Assembly: GCA_049511335.1 (NCBI GenBank) | Contig: JBEKYD010000427.1 | Location: 1-5,162, forward strand | Direction of reading: 5' to 3' | Length of the DNA stretch: 5,162 nt | Origin: JBEKYD01 sp049511335 | GTDB taxonomy: Bacteria; Acidobacteriota; Terriglobia; Bryobacterales; Bryobacteraceae | Part shown: positions 1-5,162 of the stretch, one piece after another | Layout of the letters: each line of letters begins with the position of its first letter | How positions within the stretch are numbered: position 1 is the stretch's first letter | Translations under genes and position numbers: made by a program | The notes under the pieces: model-generated | Database searches by the model: none | What the model saw: the letters and a program-made list of their open reading frames with translations, nothing else | Told to the model about the DNA's origin: nothing

Positions 1-71
1 CTTGAGAGAAGAAAGCAGTCGCCGCTTCCCCATTTCTGCGCCCGGCGCAGGCCAGAGCGTAACCCCACCAC

Positions 72-121
72 TGGCTCCTTTTCGCCCGCCAAATTGGTAC
101 CCTTTTTCGCCGCCACCGACA
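72..121. mobile_element. Probable end of an IS21-family insertion sequence (tandem terminal repeats)
   Basis: Two imperfect direct repeats sit head to tail: TGGCTCCTTTTCGCCCGCCA at 72-91, and at 95-115 a 21-bp copy starting TGGTACCC and ending TTCGCCGCCA. The second copy is followed by CCGACA, so the block ends in CA at 120-121. Read from the minus strand, the tip would be TGTCGGTGGCGGCG and so on. IS21-family elements characteristically end in CA and carry several copies of a ~20-bp transposase-binding repeat inside each end; this layout and the sequence style fit that. The rest of the element, including istA/istB, would lie to the left of the window. I could not identify an IstB C-terminus in bases 1-71, and no target duplication can be checked with one end only. 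An unrelated short repeat remains possible. Confidence 0.45.
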
Positions 122-341
122 TCCTATACCCTTGGGCGTACCTCGGTGGCCCGTTATTACAAAAACAAGAGTTCCCCTGAAAAGCCTTTTAATACAATGG
201 GCTCCGGGGCAAGATCCGGTCAGAGAAGAGTCCCGCGAGGGCACGGCGTTCGTCATTTCTCAGGGTGCAACGGCTGGATCTCCTGGTGAAGCACAAGGCC
301 GATAGTACTGGAAGTTTCGGAGGATGGAGATTATCCATGAG

Positions 342-372
342 ATTCGTTGTAAGGCATGTATTATCAACGAAT
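342..372. repeat. Perfect 8-bp inverted repeat
   Basis: ATTCGTTG at 342-349 is the exact reverse complement of CAACGAAT at 365-372, with a 15-nt spacer. A transcript from either strand could form this hairpin, but the loop is long and no U-tract follows on either side, so it does not look like a Rho-independent terminator. It lies in the gene-free interval about 230 bases beyond the regulator's stop codon. An operator-like protein site or a chance occurrence are both possible. Confidence 0.4.
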
Positions 373-464
373 TGTGGCGGAGCGAGTCGTTCTGTTCCTA
401 CGAAAGAGGGCAGTCGAGCCGGCCGGCGGCGGTCCTAGCTGGGCGAAGATGATAGGCCTGCGCC

Positions 465-491
465 GACGGGTTCGCGACCGGGAACCCTGTC
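465..491. repeat. Hairpin-forming inverted repeat (9-bp stem, one bulge)
   Basis: GACGGGTTC at 465-473 pairs with GAACCC (482-487) and GTC (489-491), leaving one unpaired T at 488 and an 8-nt loop at 474-481. The stem is GC-rich and lies about 110 bases past the regulator's stop codon on the minus strand. No U-rich tail follows on the minus-strand transcript. It could be a transcript-end or RNA-stabilising structure, but not a canonical intrinsic terminator. Confidence 0.4.
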
Positions 492-601
492 ATCCGCTAC
501 TCGGCGATTCTTAGGGCTAGGTCAGTGCCCTCCACATCGGCTGTGACCGCGCCGAATTCGTGTCTGGCCGCAGCTCCATGGAATCAAATCCCCTGGCCCC
601 C

Positions 602-1258
602 TTACGCTTTCCGGCTAGGAGCTACGCCAGGGTTCTCCAGATGCACAATGCCCTGTTTGAGAGCGACAGCAAGTGCCTGCGTCCGATCATGAACACCGAG
701 CTTGTTGAGTATATTGCTGATATGGATGCGAACAGTTTTTGGGGAAATTTTCATGTTCACAGCGATTTCAGCCGTATTCTTGCCGTCGGCGAGTAACTGA
801 AGCACCTCGAGTTCACGGTCCGTCAGACTGAATGCCGGAACGCGCTCCGCCAAACTTGCTCCCAGGCTGGGCGGCAGATAGCGGCCGCCCTTGGCCAGCA
901 CCCGCACCGCCTCCACTAACTGCTCGCCACTCGCTTCCTTGGTGAGATAACCTCGCGCTCCGCAGCGAAATCCTCGGTAGACATCTTCCGAACCGCTGTA
1001 GTTACTCAGGATGAGTACGCGCGCCTCAGGGTCCACCCGCCGGATGGCGGCCACCGCGTCCAGACCCGACGATCCAGCCAGCCGGATGTCCATAATCACC
1101 ACTTCGGGACGATGTCTGCGATACAACTCGACCGCTTCGTCGCCCTGGGCGGTCTCCGCGACAATCGTCATGCCCGGCTCTCTATCGAAGATGCTGTGCA
1201 GCGCGATCCTCGCCAGGAAATGGTCTTCTACCACCAGTAAACGAACATTTTCCATCAT
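602..1258 (-). CDS. NarL/FixJ-family response regulator (REC + LuxR-type HTH)
   Basis: This 218-residue cytoplasmic protein has the usual length and order of the NarL/FixJ family. The receiver domain spans about residues 5-122, with the acidic pair E11/D12, the phospho-accepting D57 in the VVIMD motif, S85 at the conserved Ser/Thr position and K107 in LTKEA. The LuxR-type helix-turn-helix spans about 143-200, with the family signature LTDREL, LLADGKNTAEIA and KTVRIHISNILNKL. All receiver catalytic residues are present, so it should be phosphorylated, presumably by the kinase encoded just upstream, and then bind DNA as a dimer. The start ATG overlaps the kinase stop codon as ATGA, pointing to coupled translation. 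A second in-frame ATG follows immediately, so the start could be one codon later. Only a weak GGA-like ribosome binding site precedes it. Target genes cannot be read from this window; the neighbouring enzyme operon is an obvious candidate. Confidence 0.95.
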   Translation of the reverse strand: MMENVRLLVVEDHFLARIALHSIFDREPGMTIVAETAQGDEAVELYRRHRPEVVIMDIRLAGSSGLDAVAAIRRVDPEARVLILSNYSGSEDVYRGFRCGARGYLTKEASGEQLVEAVRVLAKGGRYLPPSLGASLAERVPAFSLTDRELEVLQLLADGKNTAEIAVNMKISPKTVRIHISNILNKLGVHDRTQALAVALKQGIVHLENPGVAPSRKA

Positions 1259-4203
1259 GCGGTTCCGGAGGCAACGGGAATGCTCACGTGCACACGGGTT
1301 CCACGGCCGCGTTGGGAGGTCAGCCGGAGTTTGCCGCCGAATCGGTGTGCCCGCTCGCGCATCCCCAGCAGGCCGAAATGTCCGGCAGGAGGCGTTTCCG
1401 CATATGCCGGATCCATGCCCTCGCCGTTGTCCTCAACCTCAAGATACACGATTCCGTCTCGAAATCCCAGCGTAACCGATATCGCCGAGGCATGCGCATG
1501 GCGCAACGCATTGATCGTCGCCTCATGGCAGAGAGATACAAAGTTGGATTCGAGATCGGCGGAAATCGCCGGCACCGGCTCGCGGCTCTCTACCGTTGCG
1601 CGTACGCCCGTGCCCGCGGTGAGAGAATCGACAGTGTTTTTCACCGACTGCAGCAATCCGGTCTGGTTCGCCGAAACGCCGCGCAATTCACTAATCACAC
1701 GGCGCGCTTCGACCTGACAGTGGCGCAACATACCGGCTGCCATTCGCAAGCTCTCCAAAGCCGGTGACGGCGCTTCCTTCCACTTGGCGCTCACTGCCTG
1801 GAGCTGCCATGAGACCGCCGACAAGCCCGTGAGCAGCGTATCGTGCCACTCGCGCGCGATGCGCTCTCTCTCTTCCGCAATCACGGAATAGCGCCGCCGC
1901 ACGGCCCTGAGCCACAGGCTGTAAGCGCCCGCGCATAAGATCGTGAGCCCCGCCGCCAGTGAGAGATAAAACCAGATCGTTTCCGTAAATCCGGGCCGTT
2001 GGTTGACTTCGAAAGAGAGCGCAGGACTCCACTGCCCATCCGGGAGACGCGCGGATACGAGGAACGCGAAATGTCCAGGAATGAGTCGCGCGTAGAGAGC
2101 CACATGGTCGGCATCGGAGGGAATCCAGTCGGGATCGAAACCTTCAAGCCTGTAGCGGAACCGTACTCTCCCGGGACTGTTCAGATAAAGCGCGCTGAAC
2201 CTGACTTGGAGCCGATGCGTGCCGGAAGGTATATCGACCGCGCCGGCCGTCACCTTCTGTCCGTCCAGCGTAATTTCCTGAATCACCGGATGAAGCGGGT
2301 TACCCGCCGGCTTCTGCCGGGTATTTACTGCGACGAACCCCTTCGCGGTGGGCAGCCATAGCTCGCCGCTCGAAAGCAACGCTCCGGGCGGCTGGGATAC
2401 GCCGTGGCATTCGATGGTGCGCATGCCTTCGAGAACGCCGTACTCCATCGGTGACACGCGATCGGCCTTGCCTGCGAGAAGAGCGTCCACCTGTGTGAGC
2501 GGGACGCTGAAAATTCCACGCCCCGTGGAGACCCAGAGGTTCGCGAAGCGATCGTCGACAATGCGGTAAACCGAATGCAGTGGGAAACCGGCTTTGGCGG
2601 AGATTCGTTGCAGACGGCCGCCTTGAGAGACGTATAGCGCGCCGCCTGTCAGGGCGATCCAGATGCGCCCGCGGGAATCGCAGGAAATCGCGGAAACGCT
2701 GCCATTCGTCGCGCCGATCCGCTCGGGTTTGCCGCCGGCAGGGATTCGCCAGGCGCCGTCGGTCGCGCCGGCCCAGATCTGGCCGTTCGCGTCTTCGAGC
2801 AAGGTGGCAATGCGCCGATCCGCCAAAATCGCTTCACCAGCGGATGTCCTTGGATCGCCGGAAGCGAAACGCACGAGCCCGCCATTGTCCCGGCCAATCC
2901 ACAAGCTCCCATCCTTCGCCGCCAGAATCGCCGAGACGGCGCTCTCGCCTGCCAATTCCATCTGGGTCGGCATCTTACCGGCACTGTCTAGAAGCCAAAG
3001 TCGGTGGTCCGTTCCGATCCAAAGACGGCGACGAGAGTCAACCGCCAGAGACCGGATCAACACGTTCGTATCGTCCTCGGGAAGAGGCTGCCGCAGAAGC
3101 GCTGAGTTATCCCAATGAAACAGTCCACTGCGCCATGTCCCCAGCCAGACGCCGCCCTCGCCATCGTCCGCGGCCGCGGACGCGTAATTGCCGCCGAGCC
3201 CTTCCGGCATTCCAAACGGTCGCAGCAAAGTTCGAGAGAACCGGGTGAGCCCGCCACTGCGCGTGCCAATCCAAACGTTGCCTTCGTCGTCTTCGAAGAT
3301 CGTGCGAACGAAATCGTCGCCGAGCCCCTCCCGCGTGCCGGCGTGCTCCACGCGGCCGTCCGATACGCGATAGAGACCTTGGCCCCAGGTCGCCACCCAC
3401 AAAGAATTGTCCCGGGCCAGGCGAATTCCCACTACTGGGCCCTTCACTTCCGGAACGGCATTGGCCGAACACCCACTCTCGGTGCAACTGAGCAAATACA
3501 GTGTCTTCGTCGTTCCTAAGTAGAATCGGCGGTGAGATAACGCATAAATTGCCACCGGCTTGCCCTCAAGGCCGCCGATTGAGACGCTTTCTAACTGGGC
3601 CGCGTCGATCCGCAGAACGCCGTTCGGCGAGGCGAACCATATCGCGCCTTTCTCGTCCTCGCTAAGTGTCTGCCACTCATAGCCGATCACCTCGCTGAAG
3701 CGGCGCACGGTGTGTACTGCACCAGCCCGATCTATCTTATGGAGAGCCCTGCTGGAAGTGAACCAGATGTCGTGAGACCGGGTTTCGATCGTGGAAAAGA
3801 CGGTCTCTTCCGTGATGCCATCGGCGGCGCCGTACGATTTTAAACCGGCCGGACGAATGGCGTGGAGGCCCGCCCGATACCCTCCAACCCACAGTGTTCC
3901 ATCGCTGGCCCTGAGCATGGATGCGATCCAGACGGTCCTCAAAAGTTCCGCCGGAGGGCCGCTGGGCCATGCCAGTGTAAAATGCGATCCGTCGAAATGA
4001 CTTAGCCCGAATTCGGTTCCAATCAGTAAACTTCCCGGACCGTCTTGGACGATCGCGGTGACATAGTTATGCGGGAGGCCTTGCTCGATCTGCCAAACCT
4101 GGGAATTGAATTGCGAAATCATCCAAACGGGTGGCTCGCCGGCTGCGGCCATGCCACAGAAAACGCCAGGAAGAATCGCAACCAAGCCTCGGAATCCCTG
4201 CAC
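1255..4203 (-). CDS. Periplasmic-sensing histidine kinase (two propellers, Y_Y_Y, HisKA_3, HATPase_c)
   Basis: From the GTG at 4203 the product is 982 residues. Residues 1-22 form a signal peptide (basic start, hydrophobic core, AAAG cleavage region). About 14 blade-like repeats with cores such as LWVGG, VWIGT and LWIGT follow over roughly residues 37-628, enough for two seven-bladed propellers. A Y_Y_Y domain (about 640-735) has the FSALYLNSPGRVRFRYRLEG signature. One membrane helix lies at about 742-765. The HisKA_3 box RERIAREWHDTLLTGL carries the phospho-accepting H787 (codon 1843-1845). HATPase_c has the N-box with E894/N898, the G1 box DNGEG (925-929) and the GHFGLLGM box (941-948). It should autophosphorylate and pass phosphate to the regulator it overlaps by 4 nt. 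C240 and C245 could form a periplasmic disulfide. An ATG at 4269 would add 22 residues before the signal peptide and overlap the upstream gene by 46 nt, so it is less likely. Ligand unknown. Confidence 0.95.
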   Translation of the reverse strand: MQGFRGLVAILPGVFCGMAAAGEPPVWMISQFNSQVWQIEQGLPHNYVTAIVQDGPGSLLIGTEFGLSHFDGSHFTLAWPSGPPAELLRTVWIASMLRASDGTLWVGGYRAGLHAIRPAGLKSYGAADGITEETVFSTIETRSHDIWFTSSRALHKIDRAGAVHTVRRFSEVIGYEWQTLSEDEKGAIWFASPNGVLRIDAAQLESVSIGGLEGKPVAIYALSHRRFYLGTTKTLYLLSCTESGCSANAVPEVKGPVVGIRLARDNSLWVATWGQGLYRVSDGRVEHAGTREGLGDDFVRTIFEDDEGNVWIGTRSGGLTRFSRTLLRPFGMPEGLGGNYASAAADDGEGGVWLGTWRSGLFHWDNSALLRQPLPEDDTNVLIRSLAVDSRRRLWIGTDHRLWLLDSAGKMPTQMELAGESAVSAILAAKDGSLWIGRDNGGLVRFASGDPRTSAGEAILADRRIATLLEDANGQIWAGATDGAWRIPAGGKPERIGATNGSVSAISCDSRGRIWIALTGGALYVSQGGRLQRISAKAGFPLHSVYRIVDDRFANLWVSTGRGIFSVPLTQVDALLAGKADRVSPMEYGVLEGMRTIECHGVSQPPGALLSSGELWLPTAKGFVAVNTRQKPAGNPLHPVIQEITLDGQKVTAGAVDIPSGTHRLQVRFSALYLNSPGRVRFRYRLEGFDPDWIPSDADHVALYARLIPGHFAFLVSARLPDGQWSPALSFEVNQRPGFTETIWFYLSLAAGLTILCAGAYSLWLRAVRRRYSVIAEERERIAREWHDTLLTGLSAVSWQLQAVSAKWKEAPSPALESLRMAAGMLRHCQVEARRVISELRGVSANQTGLLQSVKNTVDSLTAGTGVRATVESREPVPAISADLESNFVSLCHEATINALRHAHASAISVTLGFRDGIVYLEVEDNGEGMDPAYAETPPAGHFGLLGMRERAHRFGGKLRLTSQRGRGTRVHVSIPVASGTA

Positions 4204-4209
4204 GGTAGA

Positions 4210-4219
4210 CCTTCTCCCC
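4210..4219 (-). promoter_or_regulatory. Ribosome binding site supporting the GTG start of the sensor kinase
   Basis: On the minus strand this reads GGGGAGAAGG and ends 6 nt before the GTG at 4203. It lies wholly in the 20-nt gap after the TGA of the upstream enzyme gene (4224-4226). The strong purine-rich match, the spacing, and a signal peptide beginning right after the GTG together favour this start over the ATG at 4269. Confidence 0.6.
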
Positions 4220-4223
4220 GTTC

Positions 4224-5162
4224 TCACATTTTGACCAGGGGCTTCCCTCGGATACCTCGATACGGACACTTCCGCTCGAACTCGGCAAAGTTGACCGAGA
4301 TTCCAAGGCCCGGAGCTTCTGGAAGAGCCACTCGGCCATTCTTCTGTGTCGGGTACTTACCATTTGTCATTTCGAGATAGAGTTCGTCATCCGCTCCCTC
4401 CCATTCCTCGATCAGGAAGTTACGGCAGACAGACATGGCGTGCAAGGAAGCCAAATGACCAATCATTCCGCTGCATTGGTGCGGTGCGATCTCGGTTCCA
4501 AATGTCTCCGCGAGATTCGCGATCTTGCGGATTTCCGTGATTCCGCCGGCGTGTATCACGTCCGGCTGCACGATTGCTGCGCCCTTTTGTTCCAGCAGCT
4601 CCCGAAATTCGAAACGCGAAAACAGCCCTTCGCCGGATGCAATTGGAACCGGACTTTTTGCCGCTACATCACCTAGCCCGCTTGGCGACTCTCTTAATGT
4701 CGGTTCCTCGATCCACAGCGGCTGGAACGGCGCCACCGCATTTGCGAACGCGATGGCGGACCGGACCGAAAAAGTCTCGGCCGCTTCGAGCATCAAATCC
4801 ATCGTGTTGCCGCATGCACCGCGAATCGCCTCGAGCTCGGCAACGGTTTGGGCGATCCGCTCCGCTTCGGAGTTGCGGGAGGCAATGGTCCATTTCACCG
4901 CCGTCCATCCCTTTGGGCGCGTTTCCTTCGCCCAGGCGGCGAAACGTGCAGGAGTGCGGTCGCTTTCGAGACTAGCGCCCCAATGCGTGTAGTAAACCCG
5001 CAGATCGTGTTCGAGAGGCCCGCCCAGCAGTCTGTAAACGGGCACGCCGAGCCGCTTGCCTTCGATATCCCAAAGAGCAATATCCACGGCGGACAAAGCC
5101 GACATTGCCGCCGGGCCATTGCGCCATCGCGACAGAAGATAGTAGTTGCGGTTCCAATGCTG
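4224..5162 (-). CDS. Mandelate racemase/muconate lactonizing-type enolase-superfamily enzyme, 5' end missing
   Basis: The frame is open to the right edge: 19 more codons precede the first in-window ATG at 5105 and read as conserved family sequence (NRNYYLLSRWRNGPAAM), so 5105 is not the start. The visible 312 residues are most of a ~380-420-residue enzyme, lacking the first part of the N-terminal capping domain. Counting from the edge, landmarks are the SALSAVDIALWDIEGK block (21-36), RLLGG (44-48), K90 in AVKW, E126, WIEEP (150-154), ASGE ending at E178, QPDVIHAGG (200-208, with D201 and H204) and H228 in APHQCSG. E126, one Glu of WIEEP, and E178 would bind Mg2+; the family abstracts a proton next to a carboxylate. 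Overall it resembles acid-sugar dehydratases such as galactonate dehydratase, but the loop there written DFHGR is LEAAET here, so substrate and exact reaction cannot be named. Its stop lies 20 nt before the kinase GTG, suggesting co-transcription. Confidence 0.93.
   Translation of the reverse strand, partial: QHWNRNYYLLSRWRNGPAAMSALSAVDIALWDIEGKRLGVPVYRLLGGPLEHDLRVYYTHWGASLESDRTPARFAAWAKETRPKGWTAVKWTIASRNSEAERIAQTVAELEAIRGACGNTMDLMLEAAETFSVRSAIAFANAVAPFQPLWIEEPTLRESPSGLGDVAAKSPVPIASGEGLFSRFEFRELLEQKGAAIVQPDVIHAGGITEIRKIANLAETFGTEIAPHQCSGMIGHLASLHAMSVCRNFLIEEWEGADDELYLEMTNGKYPTQKNGRVALPEAPGLGISVNFAEFERKCPYRGIRGKPLVKM

Larger units (their letters stand above)
122..601. other. Gene-free interval downstream of the response regulator
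   Basis: These 480 bases separate the putative IS21-like end from the stop codon of the regulator gene. All six frames were considered. The open stretches are short, have no recognisable domain, and lack a well-spaced ribosome binding site. The plus-strand frame open from base 2 to 289 runs straight through the putative IS end and gives a low-complexity Pro/Ser/Arg-rich product. Two inverted repeats (342-372 and 465-491) are the only clear structure. Neither is followed by a T-run, so no intrinsic terminator for the minus-strand operon can be called. The interval may be decayed sequence left by earlier insertions. Confidence 0.6.

Noticed and set aside
2..289. Plus-strand open frame of about 95 codons
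   Set aside because: It runs through the putative IS end, is low-complexity and Pro/Arg/Ser-rich, has no clear ribosome binding site inside the window and no recognisable domain.
418..427. Palindrome GCCGGCCGGC
   Set aside because: A short GC-only palindrome is expected by chance in DNA of this composition and has no associated motif.
324..452. Small 42-codon plus-strand gene starting at an ATG preceded by GGAGG
   Set aside because: The GGAGG directly abuts the ATG, leaving no spacer, and the product matches no known small protein; mentioned only as a possible transposase remnant.
560..796. Plus-strand open frame of 78 codons overlapping the regulator's 3' end
   Set aside because: Most of it is antisense to the well-conserved LuxR-type DNA-binding domain; no domain or ribosome binding site supports it.
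2580..3248. Plus-strand open frame of 222 codons antisense to the kinase sensor domain
   Set aside because: Very Arg/Ser-rich composition is typical of an antisense shadow in GC-rich DNA; the opposite strand codes for clear propeller repeats.
4224..5105. Complete enzyme gene starting at the ATG at 5105
   Set aside because: The frame stays open to the window edge and the 19 codons before this ATG encode conserved family residues leading into the SALSAVDIALWD block, so the gene is truncated by the window rather than starting here.

Overview
The window is a stretch of bacterial chromosome with fairly high GC content and three genes, all on the minus strand and probably one transcription unit. 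In transcription order (right to left) they are: an enolase-superfamily (mandelate racemase / muconate lactonizing type) enzyme whose 5' end lies beyond the right edge; a very large periplasmic-sensing histidine kinase; and a NarL/FixJ-type response regulator. The enzyme and kinase genes are about 20 nt apart if the kinase uses the GTG start at 4203. The kinase and regulator genes overlap by 4 nt (ATGA), a sign of translational coupling. No promoter is visible, because transcription must start to the right of the window.

The kinase has a signal peptide, about 14 propeller-blade (Reg_prop-like) repeats, a Y_Y_Y domain, one membrane span, and a HisKA_3/HATPase_c core. Such sensors are best known from carbohydrate-responsive systems in Bacteroidetes, where they are usually fused to their regulator. 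Unfused pairs with a LuxR-type regulator are common in Acidobacteria and related soil bacteria. Together with an acid-sugar-dehydratase-like enzyme, this suggests, as inference only, a soil Acidobacterium (Solibacter/Bryobacter-like) and a system that senses a carbohydrate-derived compound outside the cytoplasm and adjusts its own catabolic genes.

The left 601 bases contain no gene I can support. Bases 72-121 carry two tandem copies of a ~20-bp motif ending in CA, which resembles the multiple terminal repeats at an IS21-family element end; the element body would lie to the left, outside the window. Between it and the regulator's stop codon (122-601) I see only two inverted repeats and possible degenerate coding fragments. 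There is no tRNA, rRNA, CRISPR array or convincing intrinsic terminator. I did not find a clearly novel system. The points most worth checking are the enzyme's atypical active-site loop, the enzyme-sensor-regulator operon, and the possible IS end.
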